Of a stretch of DNA of 64,000 nucleotides, positions 47,301 to 62,100 are shown one piece after another. Under the pieces are notes generated by a model. It made no database searches and was not told the DNA's origin. It was given only the letters and a program-made list of their open reading frames with translations. Both the position numbers and the translations under genes were made by a program. The stretch covers positions 56,780,850 to 56,844,849 of the forward strand of contig CM039183.1 of assembly GCA_008360975.2 (NCBI GenBank), given 5' to 3'. The stretch's first letter is position 1; every line of letters begins with the position of its first letter. The DNA is from Lichenostomus cassidix. Its lineage: Eukaryota; Chordata; Aves; Passeriformes; Meliphagidae.

Positions 47301-49881
47301 GCTGTAAAATTAATCTGTCCTCAGGTAAAAAGTGCAAGGCAAAATGGATCAATATGGTTACCCTCTTCCTTCTCTGGCCCATCCTGGTGGGTGATAGAGC
47401 ATAACAGTGTTAGTTTTGACATTATTAGGTTATCCTGAAAATAAATCACTTTTGAAAAGGTGAATAATTGGACAGAGCTTAGTGCTGACAAGCTAAAGTT
47501 TGGAGGCTGGGAGGAAGGCGGTATTGAGGGGGAGAAGAAAGGGGAGCTGTGGTGTTGTAAATGCAGACCTATTACAGGAGGCCACCAGCATGTGAGGAGC
47601 TGTAAGTCTCATTCTGATTTGTACTTTGGCAAATGAGTGCAGTTTTTTGTCTGATAAATATCGTATTTATGGTTTCTGAAACTATTTTTGATCCAGCAGA
47701 GAAATGAGACATACCTTTTCATGTAATCAAAACTCCAAAATGTATACCCCTGCCCAGTGAAATTAAAAGGTAGTAAATTTTGTCCCTATAAAAGGAAATC
47801 CCCACTTTTCCCAACATTTAGCTAATCTATGGAGTTCACTGCCATAAGTGGTCATGAAGATAATATATTGAGGCTGGACTCTAAAAGAGCTAGATAATTT
47901 TATGACCATCAGCAGTATCTTTAACTATGCAAGTGAAGATCATGATAATGGCAATCCAACCTCATATTTTACAGCATGAAATAAACCCTCTTGAGGACAC
48001 AAGAAAATGATTATCCAGTGATTGTCAATTATCCAGTGATAATTGACTATTTTTCCAATAGGTTGTTTTAATCCTTATTCTGACACCATTAAGAGACAGA
48101 GCACTGTTAGGCACAGGGCACCAGATTATTTGCTTGCATCTACTCCCACCAAAGACTGTGGCAATATTTCAAGTGTTTGCTGTGAACTTAAACTTCACAT
48201 AGATATGTCTGAAGGTTTGGTGCCGATAATGAGCTCTAATTCATCAAGATGAGAATTTAATGAGGTCAATCTACCATTCCTGGAAAGTTTTCTGAGTGTG
48301 AGTGCTGTGGTTCTGGAGCAATGTCAGCATTTAAGGAATATAGGTTCACATCCTAATGGCCAAACCTTTGCAGTGTGATCACGAGTATATCATGCACAGC
48401 TGTGTTACACATTAGCTTACCCACTCCAAATGAGTGATTTTCTTTCATTCAGTGTCTTTCTGTCTCATCTGTTCCATCTTAGGTTGTCTAGATGAGGACT
48501 CTTACACCAATTGTATGCACTATCTGACACAAAGACACGGTTTACATCCTGAATGGTGTTTACTGAGGCAAAACCATCTGTTGCAAACAATGGATTTAAT
48601 TTTGATCTTTACAAAACTTTCAGAGTTACACCCAGCCTGTTTGTGGCACCAATCTATTGAACATCTTCATTGCTTGAGTGATACAATCTGTTTAGGGATT
48701 GAAATAATTAAAAGGATCCTGAAAATGCAGTAAAATTCCATCTGCTTCTGCCTTCTTCTTACTTCTTAGGAGGTACTTAAGGACTTTCAGAAATCTGACT
48801 TCCAACAACTTCCCTTCCCAAACACCCATGTAAATGTCACAGTTCCTCGCATTGCATGCTGGTGGTGTGGAGACAGGAACGCAGGGGCCAGAATAGCAGG
48901 AGTTGTCAGGGAGCTGGGTGAAATTTTCCATGTCTTCTTGCAGACTTTTTATTATTTTTGAGAAACTCCTTTTCATTCAGAAAATGCACGATGAGAAATT
49001 GATGATAGGAAAACACCAATGCATGAAATGGGTCACAAATCATCAGCTTTTAGGGTTCCACAAAAGTTCAAAATGAGCCCTACTCCAAGGGAACCCTTAT
49101 AAAGCAATGCATTTTGCAATCCTGGATATGATTCTTCTACATGCCAAACCCCGTGGTCACGGACCCACTTGAAGATATTCTCACCACCCTCTTTGCCTTT
49201 GTTGCTTCTTCCTGTCCTCCTCCCCATGGTGCTGGAGTTCACAGTCTGCTCTGCTGTGATGAGTCAACTGCTTGGCTGGCAATGCTCCCTAGCAGATTTG
49301 TCATAGTGCCTGCTTTCAAAACAGATATCTATTTTCTTCCTTTTTCTTTTAAAACCAGACCATTCCCCAGGTCTGGTTTGGAGTCCAGCCATCAAATTGT
49401 CACATCCAAGAGGAGGTAACGCCTATCAAGCAAGGAAGGAATCTCTTAACACTTCTTTGCTTTTAAAGAATTTGTGCCCTGGAAAAACACCCTGTTGTTA
49501 GATAAGAGGCAACCCAGAAAAGTCACTATCCATGAAAAGGGGAGGGATATTTCAGGCCACACTGCTCTTCTAATAGAGCTATTCAAATTCATTATCACTA
49601 CATGATACAATCAGTCCTATATAGTTATCAGGTTCTGGGGCTGTTTTCTTTTTCTGCCACTGACAAATAGGCCGAAGTAAACCAGGTCACTGATAAGACA
49701 GACCCCTGGGAAGATGCTCTGCCACGCTTGATGCATGGATAGGGCTTTTTGTTCATCACTCACATGATTTTGTCTTGCAGCATCTGTTTATTTTCTTTCT
49801 CCTTTCATTGCCCAAGTTTGAAAGCAGCCTAAAATAGAATAGGATTTATGCTACAATCTGCAAACCCTGAACTTTTTATTT
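38313..49881. other. Gene-free AT-rich region
   Basis: About 11.5 kb with no recognisable exon, RNA gene or clear transposon. Short frames up to ~145 codons (for example minus 39,557-39,997 and plus 46,371-46,739) lack known domains. An A-rich tract lies near 44,694-44,718. The AT-rich 45.4-46.4 kb and hairpin at 48,024-48,047 are the most marked sequence features. Confidence 0.5.
48010..48047. repeat. Direct repeat overlapping a perfect hairpin
   Basis: ATTATCCAGTGAT occurs at 48,010-48,022 and again at 48,028-48,040 (18-bp period). The second copy is embedded in GTCAATTATC-CAGT-GATAATTGAC (48,024-48,047), an inverted repeat with exact 10-bp arms and a four-base loop. Confidence 0.95.
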
Positions 49882-50190
49882 AGGAGACTCAAAGACTATA
49901 AGGCCAAGAGAGGCCTTTGGTATCCTCTTGTCTGACCTCTGCTACAACTGAGGCCATTAGCTTTCTCTGACTTAATTCTTGTTTGGTCTATCTACTGGAA
50001 AAACATCCAGTCCTAATTTAGGAATTGTGAGTGGTGGAGAGAATTCATCACAACTCTCCACAAACTGTTCTTATGGTCAATTACCCCATCAGTTAGAAAA
50101 TTTCCATCGTACTTCAGTTTAGATTTGCTGAGCTTCATTTCCCAGATGCTGGCTCTTGTCCTTGCCGTGCCTCTGTAACCCTAGATTTCT
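49882..50190 (-). mobile_element. Old CR1-family LINE fragment, minus orientation
   Basis: The plus strand shows decayed versions of the reverse-complemented tail seen in ancient sauropsid CR1 families: 'aaggccaagagaggcctttg', 'tcctcttgtctgacctctgc', 'tacaactgaggccattagct', then 'cagttagaaaatttccatcg' and 'agcttcatttcccagatgct'. Divergence is much greater than in the fragments near TBPL1, so it is an older insertion. Limits are approximate. Confidence 0.6.
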
Positions 50191-53100
50191 ATCCAGAGTC
50201 AGCTCAGAGAATGGGATGGTAATTAGGCACATATATATATATATATATATATATGTCACTTTGAGATATTTTCAGTCATCTTGCCTCCTGATCAGAAATG
50301 GGGTCTGAGCAGAGTCACATGGTTTTCAATCTGAGAAACATATTAAAATTTGTTATCATTCTAAATATTTACATTTGTGGCATTTGAATTACAGGCGTAA
50401 GATTTTCCAGTACCTGTAGAAATGTAACTCCCACTAGATGCTTTTAAGGATGACTGGGTACATTTTTAAAAGAGAAGTGTCCTGTTACCCAGAATTGCAG
50501 AGATCCACTTTTGCCATTTTTGTCAACTGAATGAAATCAATGCATTTTATTTGCAAAGCAAATTCAGTGTATATAGGAGTCCAAAGTGAATTCAGATATC
50601 ATAGCTTTGATGCTACAAACTTATGACTTAGAGCTGATAAATGGACTCAAGATCTGTTTCGGAAAGGGGCTGTCATGTTATTACAAGATGTTTCTATTAT
50701 GTAAGGACCCTTTTCCTTCCCTGAAGATGCTCTGACAAATGCTGTCCAGACCAAGATGGCAGAGCTAGATTGGGATGATAAGGCACAGCCCAACAATTTG
50801 CCTTTTTAATTGCTCTTTCTGCCAGTATTATGTAACTTTATCCTTTCTAGGGGAACATCCACTGAGCCACATTTACTTCAGATGAAGCCTCCTTATCTGG
50901 TTACATGAAGCATTTTCATGAGGGCTGTCAGGGTTCAGTTGCCTTGCCCTGAGCACTAGACTCTGGGGGATCTGGGGTGCAGCATGGGGAGCATGTTTCC
51001 TAAAAATGCAGGAGTAGGCATTTGTACCTCTTTAATTCTGTGTGCAATCGTCCCCAGGCAGGAACAGCTGCTTTCGGCTTTGCTCTCTTGTGTTGCTTAG
51101 TTCTGTAAGCTCATAAGACCGGGACAGATTGCAATTTGGATCAGAGACATTTTCCCCAGTGAATTATGCCACCAGCCAGGGAAGAACTGGCAAAGGCATG
51201 AGAAAATGCCCTGTGCCATGTGTCCACACCCACACAGAGGAAGGAGAGCAGTTGGCCTAGGAGTGAGCTGCGGTGGGCTGATGCCAGCTGGGAGTTTTCC
51301 TTTGCTGGTGGTGACTCCCAGGAACTGTTTAAGATTAGCCCTCACAGGGGGCAGTAAGGAGAGAACCAGGCCCACAGGTGGATCATGCTGACACTTCCAT
51401 GAGGTTGAACTGGCTACACCAGAGCCAATTAGCCAGCAAAAATGAGCAGACAGGTTGGTGAAAAGACCTAAATCCACATACCGTGAGGACAGCAGTAAAA
51501 GTCTATTGTCTCTTTTAGTACTCAGTATGGTCTCCCCACTCTAACTACTATCACAAGTTTTTTTCTTTCAATGACATTTGACAACAGTTTGGTACTGTGG
51601 AAGGAGAACATTTAAATAATAAGAAAATTAAAATGTAATTAATTTGCAGTGAAAACCTCTAGTTGTTCCAATAAATGATGTTAGATTGTTTGTTGAGAGA
51701 AGATCTCAATGCCATAAATATGATAAGTATGCAGGGACAACATATCTTTTGAAGCTGCAATTGGTTGGTTTGTGGGGTTTTTTGTCAGTAGTAGGAATTA
51801 ATACTATATGTGAATGAACAAGAATAATAATTATGGTCTGCAGTTAGAAGTTCCAGTGTTTTTTGTTTATTTAATAATTTTCTGGAATAGCTCACAGACA
51901 TTGGCTCCCATTGTCCAAATACTTCATTTAGATTCCACTTTATAGCTGTCCTGAAATGTTACTGGTCATCTGGCCGAAACCAGAAGGCAGCCAATTAAAT
52001 TCACAGGAAAACATTAATCTGAGCTGAAGAATTCACAGCACATGTGTGCAATCATTCCTCCTTTTACGTATGCTTTCTGTTCTTCCTCTGCTCCCGCTCC
52101 CCCAGCTCCCAGCCCCTGCTTCTCATTTCACCCGTCGAAGGAGGACGTGCCAACTCTAGCAGCACTGTCCGAGGGAAAGGAAAATGAACACCAGTTTTGC
52201 TTTTATGTGTTCAGGACACAGTCCAAGAAGGCCACTGGACTGAAAGCTGGGTTTTTCTCCTGCTCTTACCAGGCTGGGATCTGGCCCAAGCATTGTGTTG
52301 CCGGCATGTATCAGCGCACAGGGTGTGAGGACAGAGGAGGCAGGAGCCAGGGTGTGGGTGGCACTGAATGAGCCGCGGGCTGGGAGGGAAGAATGAGAGG
52401 GAGAGGGAGAGGGAGGGCTTGCAGGAGCTGAGGAGGAGGAAAGGGGAAGCTGGGCGTGCTGGGAGCAGGAGCAGAGGTCTGGGATCATGAGGACATGCAC
52501 TCCCTGGGCCTGGGAGCTGAGCCTGGTCTCCTTACTTCTCTCCTATCAGTAAACATCTGTGAACAACCGCTGGAGATGCGTGTTTATTATCTCCTTCTCC
52601 CTTCCATGACATTTTGGCAAGAAGTGACACAGGTCTGCTGTGAACTTCTGCAAGGGAGAGGTGTGCTGTGGCTGCTCTTCCAGCCAGCCAAGTGGGGGTC
52701 ACCCTGATTCCACCTCTATCTCAGGACAAAAAGGGAGGTGATGTTTCTCCGAGGAAAGGATTGCATCACAAAACAAACAGTGAAGCATTTACCATCTGTA
52801 AAATAAGAGAAAGGATGGTACTTGTACTCTCTCACTGAATGATAGTTTTATAGCACAAGAGGGAGATAATCTCCAGAACTACTTCCTTATTTGTAGTGGA
52901 AGGTGGTAAATAAAGTGGAAGAAGACAGGGCTTAAGGGATTCGGGTGCCTAGTTAATGTTCATGGATAAAATTTTTCTACCCATTGACTTTGCCACAATG
53001 CTCTTGAGCAATGCCAAGTCCTGGGTTTCCAAAATCGAGAATCTAGCAGTTAAATAGATAATTGTGTATTCCCTCATTAGCTGGAGTGCCTCACATAGTT

Positions 53101-56100
53101 CCTAGGCTGGACTTTCACAAATACACAGGTGTTATCAAGAGACATGATCTGAGCTTAAGAGGCATTGTAAAAATGCTCCACACATTGGAGAATCAAATCC
53201 TGGCTGTCACAGGGCCTGCTGTTCTCTGGGCATTCAGATTCTCCTGTTTAACTGTGAAGAGTTACCTTGCTTACAGGTAACAAGTTTCACAGTATGGCAT
53301 CGCAGTGTCTCTCAGGTAAGAACTGATCTGTACATGCATGGAAAGCTGTTTGACTGTAGTAAAGTGCACAGATATATAGATACATATATATGTATATGTC
53401 TCATATACTATTCATGAACACTGGATGAGAGACAGTAGAAAAGCTATGCTACCCCCTCTCATCCCTAAGCATCTATGTGAATAAGGAGCTCTGCCGTAAT
53501 AAAGCCATGCTTACATTTAGCACTTTTTAACACCCTACTTGATGGGCATGAAGAAATAAGGTTGAATGGGGAAATACATTCTCTTCTCAACACTAGAGGG
53601 AGCTCACCTGGGATATAACCCACTTATTGGCATAGAGGATGTATTCCTTTCTGAATATATGCTCTAAATATTTTTTTTGTGGCTTGTGTGCACACACACA
53701 CCACAAGAACACCAAGGTCATACCCATTCACCACACATCCATGCCACTTACATGCATGTGTATATGTGAGTATAACCAAGATACACGATGTAGTGTGCTG
53801 TATGCCTTTTGTTTTGATTTGGTTATTTAATTCATAATTCAGTTGAGATCTGAGATACAAATGCTAAGTAGTTTTTTGGCTTGATGTCATACAAAGTTTT
53901 AACACAATGCTTTTGCTCATGGCCTCTGGCCAATGTGTATGCCTTGCACGTCATTTGTGGATGCTCTCAAGAAAGAATGTGCAGAATTGCATTTATTTTT
54001 TGGCATTATGAGTTGCATGAAAGCTACTTTAATGCTTATTCTAGGCCAGCTATTCAAAAAAATGTAATACTACTTGAATTTTATAAACAAGAGTTTAAAC
54101 AGGGCTGGTTTATGTTATTGTAACTTACGTTTTACAATGAAGAGGCAAACATGCTGATCATAAGAAGTCAGACTTGTTTTATGCTTCCTAACAAATGTAT
54201 AAGTTACAGGTACAGTGAAAATTTTCTTACTGTTGTGCCCAATTGTTTCTGACAGAAATCACACAAATTGCAAACAGTTTGCAACTCTCATTTAGTTAGA
54301 AGTTTTGGTGCTGGTTTCAAAGGAAGCAGGAGGAAATGCAAATGTGAAGGAGTGTTCATAGGGCAAAATCTATCTAGACTGTAAGAAAGTTTTCTGCAGG
54401 CGTGGACTTCATTTTCACTCCATAGTTATGAGACGCTTGTCCGTAAAAACTTTCTGACTGCTGCTCTCTGCAGTATTCCATGAAAAAATTTGGGCTTAGC
54501 TGTTGCTCTTTCTACATACATAATTCAATGTTACAGCAGTGCCAAAGAGAGGTGGTTGGAGATGTAAATGCCTTGGCTGCCTGATTTGTTAAACGAAGTT
54601 CATCCATGTTCAACACCTGCAAACTAGTGTTTAGGAGCTGGGATGTGGACCTCAGTCTGGACATGCCTTCTCCATTATAAAAGCTTTTCCCAAACTGCAT
54701 GTCAGCTGCTGACCTGTTCCTGCAGTCCTAGTTCCTGTCACAACTGGTGACATCATGAGTACAATAATTTCTGAGAAATGTCACAGCAGATGCTAGAAAC
54801 AGAATTACCAGGTGAAATGTGAATATTCAATGATTTGTTCCTCACAGCATTGTCCTGGCAATCTTTTGTCTAGAATAGAAGGAAAAAAACCATTGCTGAG
54901 GATCTTTGGGTTTAAGGTCTGCGATGCCCCTCTACTCACAACCCAAAGTGAGCAGTGCCTTCTCATCTTTAGGTTTTGGCCTGCTCAGAGGAGCATTGCT
55001 GTAAAATGTAACAGAGGCTGCTCTAATTTACAGCTGTCTGCACACTTCTTAGCAACCATCAGGTAGGACTGCTAGCTTTCCCTTATGTTTTTCTTCCTCC
55101 TTGCAGTCCAGCCCTTGGCAGAAAATAAGGCTTAAAGGAAGGAAAGGGAATGGCTTGGAGTGATCCTCTTCAGAGTCAGTTTCTTCCCCCTCAAGCCAGC
55201 CTAGAGAGCTCGAAGCAGAGAGGAAGGCTAATAGCAGTACCAATGTGGTCTGGTGACGTTGGTGTGATAAATACCTAAAAAATTGCAGTAAATACCTAGA
55301 GCTGAGAAATATAGTGGTGATGTTGTATGAAATGAAGAGTCCATTGGACATAGGGAGTGATGGAAGCAAAGGAGACTGTGGACCATTTTGTTTGGAGAGG
55401 AACAGATAATGTGCTAAAGTATCTACTAGACATAAACTCTAGCAACAGTTTTAAAATGCCAGCTATTTTTGATTTTGTAGTGACTTTCAAGTGCGTGTAT
55501 AATCAGTTCTGTAAGAAGAGAAAATGGTATGAGGAAACATTATGCTGAAGTACAGCCTTCTATGTCTGGGGCTGGAGACCTTTGCTAACTCCAGGGTATT
55601 GGTTTAGAAACAAATACTTCTTTAGATTTTCTTCTGAACAGGTGAAAAAAACCAGCTAGAAGTGATTGGAGTATTTTTTGTGTTGTGTGAAAAGGACAAA
55701 GAACTTGTTTTTTCACCTTAAAACATCTCTGACTTCAGGAACTTTAGTTTTAATTACTTGAGGTGAAGTTTTTTTTATTACAGTTGAATGTGAAGATGGC
55801 TGAAAGAAATCTTATGGGAATGCTCATTATTGTCTGACCATCTAAGTACTTCTAATCCAAGCAGTTTGGAGTCAAATGAAGACCTAAACATTTATGTGCT
55901 TCCTCTGAATTTCCAAGTTGATTATGTCTGACATTTTGTGGACTATTATTACATTGAGGGTTTTTAAAAAATGTTTAATGGTTTTACAGTTTCCCAGCTT
56001 CTTGTACTCCAGTCTTCTTTTCTAAGCAGCTATTGCTGCTCTCTGTCTACCTCCACACTAACTTCTAGGAGCAAACAGCTTAAAATCTATCAAATGCAAA

Positions 56101-59100
56101 GCTAAACACTACAATCTATTCCAAGACAAAGAGAAAATTCCATCAGGGAATCCTCATCAGTGATGGTTTTTAAGGACCATGTTGAACAAGTAAGTGTCTG
56201 GAATGAAACAGATGTAAATTAAACAAGGGAGTGTTGCAATTGATCTCTGGAGAACCCTTTGATTCTTGAAATACTTTTCATCATTCTAAAATATAAATAG
56301 AGAGTTAACTTGTAGGGTTTCTTTTTTTTTTTTTTAAGTATCATAATTTCTAGAGTTTGGTAGCATAGCTAAAAATCTATTTGGAGACACGTCATGCTTC
56401 TATATTGAATGTGGTTTTTGATTTTTTGGAATAGCTGCTGAAAAGAACTTTTCACTTGATATTTTTGTATAATGATGCTTTTGCCACCCACATGAAATCC
56501 TCTGGCACTTCTCCGAAGGATTAACATTTGCTAATCAAACACAAAACAGCAGAGCTCTTGCTCTCAGGCTGTGCTGCCCCTTACCAGGTACTTGCAAGAT
56601 GACCAGTGCTGCAACACAGTCTGAGAAGCTCTGAAAGCCTCTCAATTCTGGATACAGACAGAAGCCATGCTTAAACACAACTTTAGAGCTTTTTATATGC
56701 CATAATAGCAAATTAACAGCCTTCAGCATTTTTTGTGAAAGTTCAAGTCATATAATATCAGAGGAAGTCATGGAGAGAGGATGCATTGGCTATTAGCAAA
56801 AGGGAGTTAACAAGTGATGAAGTCAGGAATGTGCTGATGTCTTTAAGCTGAATGAGGGGGATAAAGTGTGGGAAGTCACAGTTTTCTAGAGGCAAAGCCA
56901 CTGTTGGGTTAATTAATTGGGGTGGGATGTCTGCACATTGAGGGGAGGAAAAGAGCTTCATTTAGTATATGCGTAAGTTTTGAGCAGCAGTTACAAAGGA
57001 CTGTGGAGCTAGGCGAAGGACAGAAGTGTTTGGTACAGCTCAAACTGGCAGGAAGCCAAAGAAACTTGTCAGATATTTGTGAAAATAGGTTGCAGCTGCT
57101 CAGGCTAGGAGTGCTTCACTGTATAAGCAGCACTCTGGGACTTAGTGAGAGCCCACACTGACTGTCCCCACAATTTCTGACAATGCTCTGTCTGCCACAG
57201 GTCAGATTTCACGAGTGGGGACTGAGTTTGATAAAATGAAATGCCACACAGCAAGCTTCCCACAGTGTGGCATCTCCTTCTGGCCTGACAATGTCAGCTG
57301 AAGGACTCTGAGATTTCTTTTGAAGACAGACTGTATGTGCCTGTTCCTCTGTGCTTGCAGAATATGTCTCTTCTCCCTGACATTTGACTCTAGAGCCACA
57401 TCTAAGCAAGCGGTTTCGCATTAATGACAAATCAAAAGAGTTAATGTCACTGCAAGAACTGTGCCATGATACCAAGAAGGAGTAGGGATGACTGCTTTGT
57501 TTGACCAAGAAGTAGTGGCCATTCAACTTACACTCATGAAAATTTAAAAAGCTTGGTGCTTGTTTTTCTTTCAGAGCCATACTCTTCCTTGTTCCTCTTC
57601 TGCCCTTGTTCCTTTGTAAACTTGACACTGATAAGTTATCTCAGAGCTTAATTTTCCTGCTAAGTTTGGGGGAGGAAAAGATAGTATTTCCAAAACTAAT
57701 TTCTCTAACTGCCTAAATACATATTTAAAAACTAACCTGTCCACAGGACTGATCGAATTAACCATCCTAAATATATTATGTATTCTCCACCAGAAAGAAT
57801 ACTCTTAATATTTGGAGAAAAGGATAATTTTGGGAGACAAGACAAAAAGTCACCAAGATTTGGAGGTGGGGCAATTTTTTTTGTGCGTGTGTTCAGCTTG
57901 CATAATAATATCTGTTAAGCAAAAGACAAATGACATGACTTTGACTTTAAGCAATTTTATATTGTAATACTTATAACTTTTAATGTCCTTTTTTTTTTGT
58001 ATTTTTAGGTGCTTTAAGATGAAAATATTGCTTTGCAGAAATTTCAGTATGTTATCTGGGCCTCAGGTAAACACCACCATAGCCCAGGTTTTATCCTTCC
58101 TTTTCTCAAAAATGCCTGCTAGTTTTTAAGAGGAAGAAGGAAAAGAAAGGAATAGTGATAGTTTGCTTTTGTTGTTTTACCCTTACCTTAGTCCAAGATT
58201 TTTAAGTAAAGCAGTATCTTGCTTATAGAAATGTTGGTATATGTGTGCAACTATTTTGTTGTGTAAGGCTGGAGTCAGCAATGGTTTATCATGAATTGCA
58301 ATGCCCATCCTAAGGGTTTCCATCAAACTGTGAAATTTGAACGAAGTGTGCTGAAGGTAAAGACCCTCTTTTCCTGTTTTAAAATACAACACAAGCACAA
58401 AATAAATCAAAGGGACAGTTCCATTTCACTGTTTTTCAGTGTTCACATATTGCAACTATTTATTAACATTTTATAATATCCTAAATATAAGTCAGGAACT
58501 TTACAGTCTGTGGAGATAAATCCTTGTATTGGTGCCTCAGTTGGAATGTATCACAATACCTGATTTACACCAGCTGAAGGTCCCTAGTTTTGGATGAGGC
58601 TCAGATGTTTCACCTCAACCCCATGTTTGGCCCTGAGAGCTACTTTGTACATTTATAAACTTATCTAAATGTGACTAATGACATTTCCACATGCCCATCA
58701 ATGAGTGTTTTCCTTCTCTCTTTCAAACCTGCTTAAAGTGAAATAGACAAAAATCCAGGAGAAGGGCTGCTTGCCTTTTTTTATCTAGCCTGCCAAGGGG
58801 CACAGACAGGAAATGTAGATGGAGCTCCTCCTCCCACTTTCAAGACCGAAAATTAAGGCAGATCTAGAGGGAGAAGCATTAAAAGGTGAAAAGCTTTTTT
58901 TCCTTTTCTCCTTTCCTTATTCCTCTTCCCTTTTTTACACATCTAGTCTCCTTGAGCTGAAGGACTGATATTTTTATCTCCATTTTTTCCTCCACTCCAT
59001 CATGCAAAAAGTTATTCCAAAATCACTTGGCAGCTGTAAGACAAGCTATTTCCTAATCCTCAAAATAACTTTTGTTTTGAATAGTTCCCAGCTCCTTAAA

Positions 59101-62100
59101 AACGCATTCACATGTATGCATGTTTTGCATGGGAAAGAAAACTTATAGAAGTAAATATTCATGGCTAGTGACTGTTAAAAGCCTGCTACAATCATTATTA
59201 AATTTGATCCTATTCTGTGCAGAAAGTCCTAGGTATTAATTAGTATGTATTTATGATGTAAATTGTGCAAGCACTAAGGAAAGAGGCAGTGCTAATCCCA
59301 AATTTCTGCCATCTAGACAGAAAGGGTGAGTCTGTTAGACCCCTGAATCAAAATGGGGAAGGGAATATTTTTCCTTGCTAAAGTCTGAAAAGGCCTTTTA
59401 AATACTTTTTGGCTACCAGCCACATAAACAGAAACACCAAGGCTGATGCACACAATACAAAATAAAACCATGGGGTGCAGTTTGCCCAGTTTTGTTTGAC
59501 AGCCTCACTTCACTAACTAGCTGAAGGTCAGTGCACATTGTTGAACACTTCTGTTACCTTTCATCTGCTCATGGGCTGCTTGAGCACGGATTTGCCAGCA
59601 GCTTTCTTCCTAGCATTGGTCAATAGTAAGCTCAGTAACTTCCTTTACGCTGTGGTTGTAACCAATCCTTGCCACTTCCATAAAAGCAGAGACAATGTTG
59701 GTATTCATCTCTGAAAATTCACTAGAGACATTACAGCAGGAGAAATGATACCAGTAAAATAGACCTTGGAAAAGAAAAGAAGTCATACTTGGTGAAAACC
59801 AGGCAGTGCCAAATACGGCTGGCCTTTTTTTTTGCATCCAGACACAGTGTTTCTTTTCTTTTCCGAAGCACAAAAAGGTATGGATAACCCTACCAACATT
59901 TCCATAGTAGAAAGAATCTCTCCTCTTCAGGGCATTAAGATTTCTTAATGGAGAGATTTCTTGCTGGAGAATGAATGATGCAATTATAAAAAATATTTGG
60001 AAATGGCTTATTTCTCAACAGTTATCATATTTTTCTTCTTAAACTAACTCTTCCTGCTTAAAGACACCCTGGGGATTCCCAGCCTTCCTTCCCCTTCGAA
60101 ACAGAGCTGTGCAAAGCTGTTGTTTCTCTTCTTCCCCTGGGTTTGTTAATGTCTCAGTCCTGTCACCCTCTTCCCCTTCATGAGAGCTGAAGAATTTGGA
60201 AAACTCCACACCATTGAAGGAAGGAAAGAGGTTTCCACATGTGTCAGGGTCCTCTTCATAAGCATATTTTAAAAAATTTCCCTTATTGCTGATTTCAGCA
60301 GATCTCCTGCCTACAGATTTTTTGTTTCTAATTAGCTCTTCCGAATTCGCTAATAAATAAATGTCACTAATAAATAAAATGTACGCCTGTTGTGCAAATC
60401 CCAATGACTTGATAAAGCCAGTTCAAAGTAAAAAGTGATAGAAGGTAGAGTTAAGAAAGAAAATACAAGGCCAGGAAAAGGAGTAAAGTGATCAGCAAAT
60501 ATTTGACTGTGATGCATCATTAGACTGGAAAAGTTGAACCATTTGACCTCTGGAGGACTGTTCCAATGTGAATTTATCTCACAATCCTAAAAATATTTGG
60601 CTTTCTCATCCTGCAAGATTGCCTCCAAAATAAAATGCCCATTTAATGTCTTCTTTTTTCTGTAGTTCTCAGAAGTCAGCACCTCTGCTTGCTCTTTTCT
60701 TGTCTTTCCAGCACTGCAAATACAACAGTAAAACCATTCCCCTCTCTGCACATAACTTGGGCAAGGATTGGATACTTAAGGAAGATAACAGATTTGATGA
60801 AGAAATTTAGAAACACAAAACTGACAAATGAAATAAACAAGTTTATCGTATTTCCTGTATTAAAGCATAAAGAGGAAAGTTTCAAAGGAAACAACTTTCA
60901 AGTGACAGAACATGTAAGAACATGTTTGAGATTTAAATAAAGGCTTTTAAGTTGGCTGGATGATATCTACTCAGTTCTTTAAAGGTTCTGAACTGTTTTG
61001 TTCAATGACAGAAATTATTTAACTTTATTAATAACTTAATTATGTTAGTTAAACAAACCAAAACATAACGAAATAGATAAAAAGAACAAAAAGAAAACCT
61101 CAACAACTTAAATCCATCAACACCTAGCAAAGAAGCCCCAGACTATCACTCAGTCTGGGTCATTAAAACTAGCATCAAAATAAATTAGGAATTGAGCAAT
61201 GCAGCTATCAAATTAAGACCAGGAAAATTATCAGTCTCCCTTCTCTGAACTCACTTTTGGTTACGATGATTTTGCCTCCTGGAACTGCATCAAGCAGTGG
61301 TATTACACAACAGACACCAGGAAAGCACTCTTGACAAGCCAGTTGTGGTAACTTGTCTTTCACAGAAGCTGTTGTTTCAGAGCTCCATGGACTACTAACA
61401 CAAACCATAAAACCGATCCTATTTTAGTACTTCTTAGCTTGTGAAGTGCATCTTACAGGGAGAGGACCACAAAGCTCAAATGATGAGAAGGCAGCAGCAT
61501 GTTTTGAGGGACAGGCTGACCTTTTCCTCTCTAGTGAATGTTTAGGATTGTTTCAGATGGGGGGATGTTTTGGCTGTGGACATAGTCCTTTCTAGTTCCA
61601 GCTAGGTCAAGGCAGATGGGATCTGCCTTTGCTGCTCCCCAGCTGCTCATCACCATTATTTTTCTTGTGGGCAAGCTTCTTTCAGGTGTTCTGGGGCTCA
61701 TCTTGTGTGAGCACTTGCCATGAAATGGGCTAAATAAGCAATCACACTGATGTGAAACTACCTTTTTTATTGTGGCTGTCCCAAGTTGTTCTGGGTGAGG
61801 AGAGGTCCCTGGACAGTTTGCCATCTCTTGTGTAGGACTGAGCACTGGTAGCAGTGGGGTGATGGCCAGGATTTGGGACTAGGCTGGAACTCTCATCTGT
61901 AGGGAACAGCTGAAGCTGTTCTGAGGCTGAAGGAGGAGTGTCTGCAGTATTATCTGTTGTCATGGGGAATTCGAATGACCCTCATACAGACCTGTAGCAA
62001 TTCCAAAACAAAAATTCAAGTATTTCAAAAGACTGGGAGATTTCCCAGCTCGAGATAAATCAACAGCTAAAAAGAAATGCAGAAGACAAAACAAAAAGGA

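Noticed and set aside
60039..60404. 121-codon minus-strand frame
   Set aside because: No recognisable motif, no splice context and no neighbouring exons. A frame of this length is expected by chance in 64 kb.
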